Origin: an uncultured Clostridia bacterium
Lineage (GTDB): Bacteria; Bacillota; Clostridia; Oscillospirales; Ruminococcaceae
Direction of reading: 5' to 3'
Assembly (NCBI GenBank): GCA_947586185.1
Contig: CANPXN010000002.1
Span: 1 to 64,000 of the forward strand
DNA length: 64,000 nt
The position numbers and the translations under genes are program-made. This document shows positions 51,264 to 60,198 of the stretch, one piece after another. The notes beneath the pieces were generated by a model. The model was not told where the DNA came from. It was given only the letters and a program-made list of their open reading frames with translations, and ran no database searches. The number at the start of each line of letters is the position of its first letter. Position 1 is the first letter of the stretch.

Positions 51264-53246
51264 ATGAACAGTAACAGTTACGGCAACATACCAAGTACTT
51301 ATGAATTTCCGCTGTATCTTTTTTATCAGGGGAAGAACAGCGAGTCGTATAAATTTTTCGGAGCACATGTCACAGAGATTGACGGGAAGGAGTATCATTG
51401 CTTCAGAGTATGGGCTCCGAATGCAGAGTCAGTTTCCGTAGTAGGTGACTTCAACAGCTGGGATGATAAGGAAAACGAAATGGTAAAGATCGCAGACGGT
51501 GTATGGGAAACCTTTATACCTAAGCTGAAACAGTTTTCTTCTTATAAGTACAGCATAGAGTCAAGGACAGGAAAGAGAATTTTAAAGTCGGATCCTTATG
51601 CATGCCATTTTGAAACACGTCCGGGAACTGCGTCCAAAATATATGAGAGCGGTTATAAGTGGACGGATGAGAAGTGGTTTGAGAAAAAGTCGAAAAAGGT
51701 GATCTATAAAAGCCCAGTGAACGTTTATGAGGTTCATATGGCGTCATGGAAGCGTGACGAAAAGGGTGACTATTATGGATATATTGATTTTGCAGATAGG
51801 ATCATTCCTTATCTGAAAAAGATGTCCTACACCCATATTGAGCTTATGCCTCTTACGGAATACCCGTTTGACGGTTCATGGGGTTATCAGGTCACAGGAT
51901 ATTATGCTCCTACATCAAGATTTGGAACTCCGGACGACTTTAAGCGCATGATCGACATGTTCCACGAAGCTGAAATAGGCGTTATTCTTGACTGGGTTCC
52001 TGCTCATTTTCCAAAGGATGCAAGCGGTCTTTATGAGTTTGACGGCACATGCTGCTATGAATATACTGATGAGAGAAAGCGTGAGCATAAATCTTGGGGA
52101 ACGAGAGTGTTTGACTACGGTAAGGGCGAGGTATGCTCATTCCTGATTTCAAGCGCTAATTACTGGGTTTCGGAGTATCATGTGGACGGATTGCGAGTTG
52201 ATGCGGTGGCGTCAATGCTCTATCTTGATTATGACAGACGTGACGGGGAATGGAGCCCTAATATATACGGCGGTAAGGAAAATCTTGAGGCAATTGAGTT
52301 TTTGAAGCATCTTAATGAGGCTGTGTTCAGAAATAATCCGGATGTACTTATGATCGCCGAGGAATCAACAGCATGGCCTATGGTAACAAAGCCTACTGAT
52401 ATAGGTGGACTTGGCTTTAACTTCAAGTGGAATATGGGCTGGATGAACGATATGCTTTCTTATATGTCCCTTGATCCTATGTACAGGGCGTTCAATCATG
52501 ATAAGATCACTTTTTCGTTCTTCTACTGCTTTTCGGAAAACTATGTTCTTCCGATTTCTCATGACGAGGTAGTTCACGGTAAATGCTCAATGATCGAAAA
52601 AATGCCTGGTCCTTATGAGGGCGACAAATTTGCATCATACAGAGCTTTCCTTGCATATATGATGGCTCATCCGGGAAAGAAGCTTCTGTTCATGGGTCAG
52701 GAGTTTGCTCAGGTGCGTGAGTGGAATTATGAAAGCCAGCTTGACTGGAAGCTCCTTGAAAAGGAAAAGCACAGCCAGATGCTGAAATTCAGCGAAACTC
52801 TTAACAAGTTCTATATTGAAAATTCACCGCTCTGGCAGAATGATGATTCTTGGGAAGGCTTTAGCTGGATCTCAAACGACGACTACAAACAGAGTATAAT
52901 TGCGTTCAGACGTATTTCTGATGTTGGTCACGAGCTTATTGCAGTATGCAATTTTGTTCCGGTTGGAAGAAACGATTATAAGATCGGAGTTCCGTATCCG
53001 GGAGTTTATAAGGTCGTTTTCAATACGGACAGTAAGGAGTTCGGCGGAAACGGTCTGTCGGAAACATATGTAAGATCAAAGGAATACCCTATGCATGGCT
53101 TTGATAACAGCGTATCACTTACGATCGCTCCTTTGTCAGTAATGTATCTTAAAGCTATTCCTATGAAGAAAACAGCTGAATATACTAAAAAAGATATTTA
53201 TAATATTAATAGAAAAGCCGCTGGTGAAAGTGATGCGGAAAAATAA
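51264..53246 (+). CDS. glgB: 1,4-alpha-glucan branching enzyme
   Basis: 660-aa GH13 enzyme that makes alpha-1,6 branches in glycogen. The N-terminal CBM48 domain (about 30-125, FRVWAPNAESVSVVGDFNSWDD) precedes the catalytic barrel: nucleophile D in VDGLRVDAVASM, acid E in IAEESTAWP, and SHDEVVHGK. The C-terminal beta domain follows. An AGGAGG site precedes ATG. It heads a four-gene glycogen operon. Confidence 0.96.
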   Translation: MNSNSYGNIPSTYEFPLYLFYQGKNSESYKFFGAHVTEIDGKEYHCFRVWAPNAESVSVVGDFNSWDDKENEMVKIADGVWETFIPKLKQFSSYKYSIESRTGKRILKSDPYACHFETRPGTASKIYESGYKWTDEKWFEKKSKKVIYKSPVNVYEVHMASWKRDEKGDYYGYIDFADRIIPYLKKMSYTHIELMPLTEYPFDGSWGYQVTGYYAPTSRFGTPDDFKRMIDMFHEAEIGVILDWVPAHFPKDASGLYEFDGTCCYEYTDERKREHKSWGTRVFDYGKGEVCSFLISSANYWVSEYHVDGLRVDAVASMLYLDYDRRDGEWSPNIYGGKENLEAIEFLKHLNEAVFRNNPDVLMIAEESTAWPMVTKPTDIGGLGFNFKWNMGWMNDMLSYMSLDPMYRAFNHDKITFSFFYCFSENYVLPISHDEVVHGKCSMIEKMPGPYEGDKFASYRAFLAYMMAHPGKKLLFMGQEFAQVREWNYESQLDWKLLEKEKHSQMLKFSETLNKFYIENSPLWQNDDSWEGFSWISNDDYKQSIIAFRRISDVGHELIAVCNFVPVGRNDYKIGVPYPGVYKVVFNTDSKEFGGNGLSETYVRSKEYPMHGFDNSVSLTIAPLSVMYLKAIPMKKTAEYTKKDIYNINRKAAGESDAEK

Positions 53247-53303
53247 AATACTAATGTAAATAATAATTGATGCTGCTTTGTTGGCAGCGGTCAGGAGGAT
53301 ATT

Positions 53304-54506
53304 ATGTATATTAAAAAGGAATGTGTAGCTATGCTTCTTGCAGGCGGTCAGGGAAGCAGGCTTTATGCACTTACACAGAAGGTTGCAAAGCCGGCAGTGC
53401 CATATGGCGGTAAATACAGGCTTATTGATTTTCCGCTTTCTAACTGTACAAATTCAGGTATAGATACAGTGGGCGTTCTTACTCAGTATCAGCCTTTAGT
53501 GCTTAACGATTACATCGGCAATGGTCAGCCTTGGGATCTTGATAAGCTCCACGGAGGCGTTCATGTTCTGCCGCCGTATCAGACCTCTGCCGGCGCTTCA
53601 TGGTATGAGGGTACTGCAAATGCTATCTATCAGAATATGAGCTTTATTGAAAGATATGACCCGGAATATGTAATCGTTCTCGGCGGCGATCATATCTATA
53701 AAATGGATTATTCAAAGATGCTTGATTTTCATAAGAAAAATGAAGCTGACTGTACTCTTGCTGTTTTTGATGTTCCTTATGAAGAGGCAAGCAGAATGGG
53801 TATTATGACATGCGACGATCAGTATCGTGTGCTTAAATTTACAGAAAAGCCTAAGCAGCCTGATTCAACTCTTGCTTCAATGGGTATTTATGTGTTCACA
53901 TGGAGCAAGCTCAGAAAATATCTTATCGAAAATGAAAACGCCAATACAGGTTCAAAGGACTTTGGAAAGGATATTATTCCTGCAATGCTCAGGGATCAGC
54001 AGCGTCTGTTTGCTTATCCGTTTGAGGGCTACTGGAAGGATGTTGGTACTCTTGACAGCCTTTGGGAAGCAAATATGGACCTTTTAAGTCCAAGTGTTCC
54101 GCTTGATCTTTATGATAAGAAATGGAAGATCTATTCAAGAAATAATAACATGCCTCCTCAGTATATCGGAGGTAGCGCAGAAGTTGAAAATTCAATGATT
54201 TCCGAGGGCAGCGATATTAACGGTAAGGTAGATTTTTCAGTAATTTTCTCAGGTGTTACAATAGAAGAGGGCGCTACTGTAAATTACAGTATAATCATGC
54301 CGGGTACTGTTGTAAAGGCTGGAGCAGTTGTTGAATATGCAATAGTCGGTGAAGACTGCGTGGTAAATTCCGGTGCAAAGATCGGAATGAGCCCGGAGGC
54401 TGTTGAAAACAGAGACGAATGGGGTATTGCCGTAATCGGCCATAATGTTGATGTTTCTGAGGGAGCAAAAGTTCTTCCTAAACAGATCATATCAGAAAAT
54501 GTCTAA
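53304..54506 (+). CDS. glgC: Glucose-1-phosphate adenylyltransferase, catalytic subunit GlgC
   Basis: 400 aa, makes ADP-glucose from ATP and glucose 1-phosphate. The nucleotide loop [14 protein letters not shown] and [18 protein letters not shown] are intact, and [11 protein letters not shown] and [12 protein letters not shown] match the active site. The C-terminal left-handed beta-helix (hexapeptide repeats) carries regulation. AGGAGG precedes ATG; glgD follows 15 bp later. Confidence 0.96.
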   Translation: MYIKKECVAMLLAGGQGSRLYALTQKVAKPAVPYGGKYRLIDFPLSNCTNSGIDTVGVLTQYQPLVLNDYIGNGQPWDLDKLHGGVHVLPPYQTSAGASWYEGTANAIYQNMSFIERYDPEYVIVLGGDHIYKMDYSKMLDFHKKNEADCTLAVFDVPYEEASRMGIMTCDDQYRVLKFTEKPKQPDSTLASMGIYVFTWSKLRKYLIENENANTGSKDFGKDIIPAMLRDQQRLFAYPFEGYWKDVGTLDSLWEANMDLLSPSVPLDLYDKKWKIYSRNNNMPPQYIGGSAEVENSMISEGSDINGKVDFSVIFSGVTIEEGATVNYSIIMPGTVVKAGAVVEYAIVGEDCVVNSGAKIGMSPEAVENRDEWGIAVIGHNVDVSEGAKVLPKQIISENV

Positions 54507-54521
54507 GGAGGAAATTTAGTA

Positions 54522-55646
54522 ATGAGCGTTAAAAAAAGTATACTCGGCCTTATTTTTGCAAGCATGCATGATGAAGCTGTAATAGATTTAACAAAGAAAA
54601 GAACAATGGGTTCGATTCCTTTTGCAGGACGATACAGACTGATCGACTTTCCGCTTTCCAATATGGTTAACTCTGGTATAAAAGAAGTCGGCGTTATAAC
54701 AAAGTCAAATTACGGTTCGCTCCTTGATCATCTTGGCTCAGGAAGAGAGTGGGACTTATCCAGCAAACACGGCGGACTTCACCTGCTTCCTCCGTTCAGT
54801 CATGTTGACAGCGGAATTTACAGAGGAAGACTGGAAGCTTTAAACGGCGTATGGGATTTCGTTGAGCATTCTTCGGCAGAATATGTCCTGATGTCAGACT
54901 GTGATGTTGTTACGACAATTGACTACAGAAAGGTCGTTGACTACCATGTAAGCAGTGAAGCTGATATAACTGTTGTATGCGGTAAGTATGCTTATGACAG
55001 CAGCAAGAATCAGTCTGCTACTGTTTTCGGCGTAGATGAAGAAGGAAGAATAAACGATGTAATGATCAATCCTCAGATTTCCGGAGAATGCTGTATAGGA
55101 CTCGGAATGTTTGTGGTAAGCAAGGCTTTCCTCAAGGATATTGTCGTTGCATGCGCAAGCAGAGGACAATACAGCTTTGCAAAGGATATTCTTCAGGCTC
55201 GCAAGGATGACTTTAAGATCATGGCTTATGAGCATGACGGCTATTTCTCAAAAATTGATACAATAAATGCTTATTATGAAGCAAATATGGAGCTTCTTAA
55301 TACTGAGAACAGAAATAACCTGTTTATTAAGTCATCTCCTGTCTATACAAAGATTCGTGATAACGGTCCTGTAAAGTTTGGACTTGAGTCTGAAATAAAA
55401 AATTCTCTTATTGCAGACGGATGCGTAATTGAAGGCAAGGTTGAAAACTGTGTGCTTTGCAGAGGTGTAAAAATCGGCAGGGATTCAGTTGTTAAGGACT
55501 GTGTGCTTATGCAGGATACTGTAATAGGCGATAAGTGCCGTATTAACTCCATAATAGCAGATAAGAATGTTGAAATTGGTGATGAGAAGGTACTGACCGG
55601 CTCTGAGACTTATCCTTTGTATATCGGAAAAAAAGCAAAAATCTGA
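54522..55646 (+). CDS. glgD: GlgD, regulatory/non-catalytic ADP-glucose pyrophosphorylase subunit
   Basis: 374-aa paralogue of Glg[16 protein letters not shown] is conserved, but the N-terminal GGxGxRL nucleotide loop is replaced (GLIFASMHDEAVIDLTKKR), and the GGDHIY block is MSDCDVV, so catalysis is not expected. In Firmicutes GlgD modulates GlgC in a heterotetramer. C-terminal hexapeptide repeats are present. AGGAGG precedes ATG. Confidence 0.93.
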   Translation: MSVKKSILGLIFASMHDEAVIDLTKKRTMGSIPFAGRYRLIDFPLSNMVNSGIKEVGVITKSNYGSLLDHLGSGREWDLSSKHGGLHLLPPFSHVDSGIYRGRLEALNGVWDFVEHSSAEYVLMSDCDVVTTIDYRKVVDYHVSSEADITVVCGKYAYDSSKNQSATVFGVDEEGRINDVMINPQISGECCIGLGMFVVSKAFLKDIVVACASRGQYSFAKDILQARKDDFKIMAYEHDGYFSKIDTINAYYEANMELLNTENRNNLFIKSSPVYTKIRDNGPVKFGLESEIKNSLIADGCVIEGKVENCVLCRGVKIGRDSVVKDCVLMQDTVIGDKCRINSIIADKNVEIGDEKVLTGSETYPLYIGKKAKI

Positions 55647-55672
55647 TCGGTTTGAAAGGGACGGTTTAAATT

Positions 55673-57100
55673 ATGAATATATTATTTGCAGCAAGTGAAG
55701 CTAACCCATATATAGCTTCCGGCGGTCTTGCAGATGTTTCTGGCTCGCTGCCTCAGGCGATATATCAAAAAGGTCATGACTGCAGAATAGTAATTCCGCT
55801 TTATAAGAACATTCCTGCTAATCTAAAAGCGTCAATGACGTTTTTGACTCATATAACAGTTGACGTTGCCTGGAGGAAGCAATACTGTGGAATTTTCACT
55901 TCAATCTGCAAGGGAGTAACATATTATTTTATTGATAATGAATATTACTTTGGAAGAGATGGCATTTACGGCTTTTATGACGACTGTGAAAGATTTTCCT
56001 TCTTTTCAAGAGCAGTTCTTGAAATGCTCAGGTATATTGATTTCAAGCCGGATGTTATTCATGCAAACGATTGGCAGACTGCTTTGATTCCGGTTTATTA
56101 TCAGGTGTTTTATAAATATCAGCAGGGCTATGATAAGATTAAGTCAGTATTTACTATCCACAATATTCAGTATCAGGGAAATTACGGTAAAGAGGTTCTC
56201 AGTGAAGTAATGGGCATACCGCTTTATCATACAAGCCTGCTGGAATATGACGGTGCTATAAATATGATGAAAGGCGCTATTGAAACGGCAGATAAGATCA
56301 CTACCGTTAGTCCGAGCTATGCTTGGGAAATTCTTGACCCGTGGTACTCACATGGCATGGACAGAGCCCTTGTAAACAAGCAGTATAAGCTATGTGGATT
56401 CCTGAATGGTATAGATGTTGACGGATACAATCCTGAAACAGACGAAATAATTGCAGCAAATTATACATCAAAGAGCATAAAAAATAAAAAGGTCTGCAAA
56501 GCTGCGCTGATTGAAGAGATGGGTCTCCAGGAGGGTGACGAGCCGGTTATCGGTATTGTTACAAGGTTCGTTTCCCACAAGGGTATAGACCTTATAAGAT
56601 ATGTTTTTGAGGATCTCATAAAAGCAGGCTTTAAGTTTGCGATCCTTGGAAGCGGCGAAAAAATTTACGAGGATTTCTTTAAAGAGATGCAGTGGCGTTA
56701 TCCTGATAAGGTAAGCGTTTCCCTTGGATTTATTCCGGAGCTTGCTAAAAAAATCTACGCCGGAGCCGATATGTTCCTTATGCCGTCCCAGAGTGAGCCT
56801 TGCGGACTTGCCCAGATGGTTGCAATGCGTTATGGAACTATACCAATTGTCCGTGAAACAGGAGGTCTTCGTGATTCTGTCAAGGATTACGGTGACGAGG
56901 GCGGAAATGGATTTACATTTAAAACATATAACGCTCATGATATGCTTAATGCATGTATGCGTGCTAAAGAGGTATTTGGCGATAAACGTAAGTGGAACAG
57001 AATCATAAAGCGTGATATGGAAGAGGATTTCAGCTGGAGCAATTCAGCAGAGCTTTATATAGGTCTTTATAAAGAGCTTGCAAATTCGGTTGAAGATTAA
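55673..57100 (+). CDS. glgA: Glycogen synthase (ADP-glucose)
   Basis: 475-aa GT5 glycosyltransferase that elongates glycogen from ADP-glucose. It has the N-terminal NILFAASEANPYIASGGLADV with the KxGGL-type loop modified to ASGGL, HANDWQTALIPVY, FTIHNIQYQGNYG and the C-terminal donor site MPSQSEPCGLAQMVAMRYG. The first residue of the loop is Ala-Ser rather than Lys-(T/V), worth noting. It is the last gene of the operon. Confidence 0.95.
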   Translation: MNILFAASEANPYIASGGLADVSGSLPQAIYQKGHDCRIVIPLYKNIPANLKASMTFLTHITVDVAWRKQYCGIFTSICKGVTYYFIDNEYYFGRDGIYGFYDDCERFSFFSRAVLEMLRYIDFKPDVIHANDWQTALIPVYYQVFYKYQQGYDKIKSVFTIHNIQYQGNYGKEVLSEVMGIPLYHTSLLEYDGAINMMKGAIETADKITTVSPSYAWEILDPWYSHGMDRALVNKQYKLCGFLNGIDVDGYNPETDEIIAANYTSKSIKNKKVCKAALIEEMGLQEGDEPVIGIVTRFVSHKGIDLIRYVFEDLIKAGFKFAILGSGEKIYEDFFKEMQWRYPDKVSVSLGFIPELAKKIYAGADMFLMPSQSEPCGLAQMVAMRYGTIPIVRETGGLRDSVKDYGDEGGNGFTFKTYNAHDMLNACMRAKEVFGDKRKWNRIIKRDMEEDFSWSNSAELYIGLYKELANSVED

Positions 57101-57105
57101 ATATG

Positions 57106-57141
57106 AGAAAAAGGCTGTCATACTTTTGTATGGCAGCCTTT
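57106..57141. terminator. Bidirectional terminator between glgA and bioY
   Basis: AAAGGCTGTCATA (57110-57122) and TATGGCAGCCTTT (57129-57141) form a 13-bp stem with one G-U. On the minus strand it is followed by TTCTCATATT after TTT, giving a T-run for bioY; on the plus strand TTTACTTTAA follows for glgA. Confidence 0.78.
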
Positions 57142-57163
57142 TACTTTAATGATTTTCTAAAGC

Positions 57164-57721
57164 TTATTCAACAAGCTTTGTCTTTTTCAGAACAGGTTTT
57201 ATTGCAAGTCCAGCAATAACTGCAATAAGTATTTTCAGAAGATCAAATGGTATGAATGGATAAACGCATACCTTCATGGCATAGCTGAGCTTTGCATCGG
57301 ATGTAATTACAAACCATATTGTTCCGAAGAGATAACATACTGTCAGTCCGATCAGCATACTTACTACGGCGGAAATAGCAAAGCGGATCTTGCTGTCTGA
57401 ATTTTTGCAGAATATATGTACTCCTACAGAAACTATCAGCGCAACAAAAATATATCCGATTTTGTAACCTCCTGTAGGACCGAAAAGAACCGCCGGACCT
57501 CCTATCATTCCTGTGAAAATAGGAACGCCGAAGCCGCCTAAAATTAAGTAGGCAAGTACCGAACCGAATGCGCAGAGAGGCGGAAGTACAATTCCGGTCA
57601 GGTATACGGCGAAAAGGGTTAACGAAAAAGGCACAGGCTGCATTGGAATTTGAATCTGTGCTAAAATAGCAAGAACTGCTGTAAAGAGTGCAGAAATTGT
57701 TATTTTCATTGTTTTTGACAT
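57164..57721 (-). CDS. bioY: Biotin transporter BioY (ECF S component)
   Basis: 185 aa with six hydrophobic helices. The BioY signature is present: LAQIQIPMQPVPFSLTLFAV and YLILGGFGVPIFTGMIGGPAVLFGPTGGYKIGY. It captures biotin for an energy-coupling factor transporter; no EcfA/T genes are nearby, so it would share a global module. The GTG at 57730 is in frame, but the ATG at 57721 has GGGAG at about 9 nt. Controlled by a BirA-like operator. Confidence 0.93.
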   Translation of the reverse strand: MSKTMKITISALFTAVLAILAQIQIPMQPVPFSLTLFAVYLTGIVLPPLCAFGSVLAYLILGGFGVPIFTGMIGGPAVLFGPTGGYKIGYIFVALIVSVGVHIFCKNSDSKIRFAISAVVSMLIGLTVCYLFGTIWFVITSDAKLSYAMKVCVYPFIPFDLLKILIAVIAGLAIKPVLKKTKLVE

Positions 57722-57745
57722 AATAATCACTCTCCCATCAATGCT

Positions 57746-57799
57746 ATTTTAGCATATAATGGGACAATTGTCAACTATAAATTTTATAAAGGTGACAAT
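57746..57799 (-). promoter_or_regulatory. bioY promoter with BirA-type operator
   Basis: Promoter on the minus strand: TTGACA (57769-57774), 17-bp spacer, TAAAAT (57746-57751). Operator: ATTGTCAAC (57767-57775) and GGTGACAAT (57791-57799), inverted halves 15 bp apart with one mismatch, resembling BirA boxes. The inner half includes the -35 box, so biotin-loaded BirA would block polymerase. Confidence 0.7.
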
Positions 57800-58920
57800 T
57801 ATTGTTGATTCAGTGTTCCGTGTGACAGCGATTTAAGATACTCGTTGATAAATCCGTCAATGTCTCCGTCCATTACTGCGCCGATATTTCCTGTTTCAAA
57901 GCTTGTTCTATGGTCTTTTACAAGGGTATAAGGCATGAACACATAGGAGCGTATCTGAGCGCCCCAGGCAATTTCTTTCTGGACTCCTTTTATATCTGAT
58001 ATTTTTTCAAGATGCTCACGTTCTTTAATTTCCACAAGCTTTGAGCGCAGCATTTTCATAGCGTAATCACGGTTTTGGAACTGGCTTCGCTGAGTCTGGC
58101 AGGAAACAACAATACCGGTCGGCAGATGGGTGATTCTGATAGCGGATGAGGTCTTATTGATGTGCTGTCCACCTGCACCGCTGGCACGGAATGCGTCAAC
58201 CTTCAGGTCCTCAGGGCGAATGTCGACCTCAATGCTGTCGTCAATTTCAGGCATTACTTCAACTGCGGCAAAGGATGTGTGTCGGCGTCCCGATGAATCA
58301 AATGGGGAGATTCTTACAAGACGGTGAACGCCTGCTTCGGATTTAAGATAGCCATATGCGTTTTCGCCTTCAATGAGCAGGGATGCGCTTTTAATTCCAG
58401 CTTCATCGCCGTCAAGGTAATCCAGCAGATTGATTTTGAAGCCGTGGCTTTCAGCCCATCTGTTATACATACGGTAAAGCATTTCAGTCCAGTCCTGAGC
58501 CTCAGTACCGCCTGCTCCGGCATGAAAAGTAATAATAGCGTTTTTGGCGTCATATTCTCCTGTTAAAAGGGTGGAGAGCTTTTCGCTTTCAAGCTTTTTC
58601 TTGAACTTTTCAAGCTCATCTGTTATTTCCGGAATGGAGCTTTCATCATTTTCTTCTATTGAAAGCTCAGTAAGGGCGATCAGATCTTCCAGCATTGATG
58701 AAAGCGTTTCAAGACTGTGAATTTTGTTTTCTATGCTTTTGGTACGCTGGAGAACCTTCTGAGATTTTTCAAGGTCATCCCAAAATCCTGGTTCAGCAGC
58801 CTTGTTTCTCAGCTGCTCAAGCTCTGCCTTTGAATTTTCAATGTCGAGAACATCGGCAAGCTCTGTGATTTCAGGTCTGTAGCCGTTAAGTTCAGTTTTA
58901 AGGTCATCTAATAAAATCAT
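57799..58920 (-). CDS. prfB: Peptide chain release factor 2
   Basis: 373-aa class I release factor for UGA and UAA. The UGA/UAA-reading SPF tripeptide is in LVRISPFDSSGRRHTSF and the catalytic GGQ in RASGAGGQHINKT. The reading frame is continuous from ILLDDLKTELNGYRPEI onward, with no CTTTGA slippery site, so the common autoregulatory frameshift is absent. The minus-strand end lies next to the bioY operator. Confidence 0.94.
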   Translation of the reverse strand: MILLDDLKTELNGYRPEITELADVLDIENSKAELEQLRNKAAEPGFWDDLEKSQKVLQRTKSIENKIHSLETLSSMLEDLIALTELSIEENDESSIPEITDELEKFKKKLESEKLSTLLTGEYDAKNAIITFHAGAGGTEAQDWTEMLYRMYNRWAESHGFKINLLDYLDGDEAGIKSASLLIEGENAYGYLKSEAGVHRLVRISPFDSSGRRHTSFAAVEVMPEIDDSIEVDIRPEDLKVDAFRASGAGGQHINKTSSAIRITHLPTGIVVSCQTQRSQFQNRDYAMKMLRSKLVEIKEREHLEKISDIKGVQKEIAWGAQIRSYVFMPYTLVKDHRTSFETGNIGAVMDGDIDGFINEYLKSLSHGTLNQQ

Positions 58921-58978
58921 ATATACTCCTTCTTTGAAGACTGCAATAAATCAGCCTTAATGATCAATACATATTACT

Positions 58979-59007
58979 ATTATACTACAAAAAATCAGTA
59001 ACTGCAA
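58979..59007 (-). promoter_or_regulatory. prfB promoter
   Basis: On the minus strand, TTGCAG (59002-59007), 17-bp spacer and TATAAT (58979-58984). It is back-to-back with the promoter at 59036-59064. Confidence 0.6.
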
Positions 59008-59035
59008 ATTTTTCTTAATTTTAATATAAAAATGT

Positions 59036-59064
59036 TTGAAAAACCATGAAATATGTGGTATAAT
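59036..59064 (+). promoter_or_regulatory. Promoter of the RING-finger gene
   Basis: TTGAAA (59036-59041), 17-bp spacer with TGG before it, and TATAAT (59059-59064), an extended -10. Leader of about 155 nt. Confidence 0.65.
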
Positions 59065-59223
59065 AAATTTAAATGCTTTGCAAAGGAAAACATAAAAGTC
59101 CGTTTCGTGTTACTTTTTGGCATTTTCAACTAATGAAGCATCATTGTGAATGTTTTATTTGCAATGGAGCATAGTATTGTAGGATATTCGTATTCGGTCG
59201 ATACCGTAATTCAGGAGGTCACT

Positions 59224-60156
59224 ATGGCTGATTTTATAGGATCAAAATGTGTAATATGCAATGAGTATATAAAAGCAGGGGATGACGTGGTAGTTTGTCC
59301 GGATTGCGGAACACCGTATCATAGAGCGTGTTATCAGCATGAGGGGAAGTGTATCAATACTGAGCTTCATGAAACAGGCGGAAGCTGGCAGGACGTCCGC
59401 AGGCAGGAACAGCAGGAGGACGCTTGTGAGGATAAGAAGATATGCCCTGTATGCGGAGCGGAAAACAAGCCTCACAGCTTTGTCTGTGAAAAGTGCGGTG
59501 AGTTTTTTATAAAGGGCGACGGCATTAACGAACATTCCGGAGCCGGACCGCAGCAGCCATTTGGAGGAATGGCTTTTGACCCAAACGACCCTTTCTGTGG
59601 AATGGATCCTGAAGAAAAGTTTGAACAGGATGTTGAGCTTGGGGAAATAGCCGAATATGTCAATACCAATAAGCTTTATTATCTGAGCTTTTTCAAGAGG
59701 CTGAAGGAAACCGGAAGAAAGATATCAATGAATATTATATGTCTGTTTTTTCCTCAGCTTTATTTTGCAAACAGAAAAATGCTGCTTATGACTGTACTGA
59801 CGGTTATTTTTACTACTGTAATGTATATCCCGTCATGTATTATTGATATGGCTGCTCTTGGCATGGCTGATAACCTTACGTCCTTAGCTACAAGCTCATC
59901 GTTCAAAGCTCTTGCATGCGCAGCTTCATATTTAAATCTTGGATTTGAAATTCTGCTGTGTCTTTTTGCAAATTGGATTTATTACAGGCATGTTATTAAA
60001 AGGGTAAAGCAGATAAAGGATAATTCCGAGTCATTGTATGACGCTCATAAAGTAATAAGAGTAAGCGGCGGAACAAGCGTTTTAAGCGTGGTGATCGCTC
60101 TTGCCGCACAGATTTTGTTGTTATTTTTATTGGTTCTTTTTGTTTCGCATATATGA
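59224..60156 (+). CDS. Prokaryotic RING-finger / zinc-ribbon membrane protein
   Basis: 310 aa. The N-terminus carries a RING-like zinc site: C9-x2-C12, C25-x2-C28, H33, C36 and C43 (CVICNEYIKAGDD, CPDCGTPYHRACYQHEGKC), matching the prokaryotic RING family 1 pattern. A zinc ribbon follows (C74-x2-C77, C88-x2-C91). A Gly/Pro linker leads to a membrane domain with three or four helices (about 172-310). The frame opens at 59146, but the ATG at 59224 has AGGAGG. Eukaryotic RINGs act as ubiquitin ligases; no bacterial activity is established. Function unknown. Confidence 0.82.
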   Translation: MADFIGSKCVICNEYIKAGDDVVVCPDCGTPYHRACYQHEGKCINTELHETGGSWQDVRRQEQQEDACEDKKICPVCGAENKPHSFVCEKCGEFFIKGDGINEHSGAGPQQPFGGMAFDPNDPFCGMDPEEKFEQDVELGEIAEYVNTNKLYYLSFFKRLKETGRKISMNIICLFFPQLYFANRKMLLMTVLTVIFTTVMYIPSCIIDMAALGMADNLTSLATSSSFKALACAASYLNLGFEILLCLFANWIYYRHVIKRVKQIKDNSESLYDAHKVIRVSGGTSVLSVVIALAAQILLLFLLVLFVSHI

Positions 60157-60198
60157 ACTGAATTAGAATCAAGTTAAAGATATATATTGGAGGATACT

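Noticed and set aside
58800-58920. RF2 programmed frameshift site
   Set aside because: No CTTTGA motif and the ORF is continuous from a normal start.
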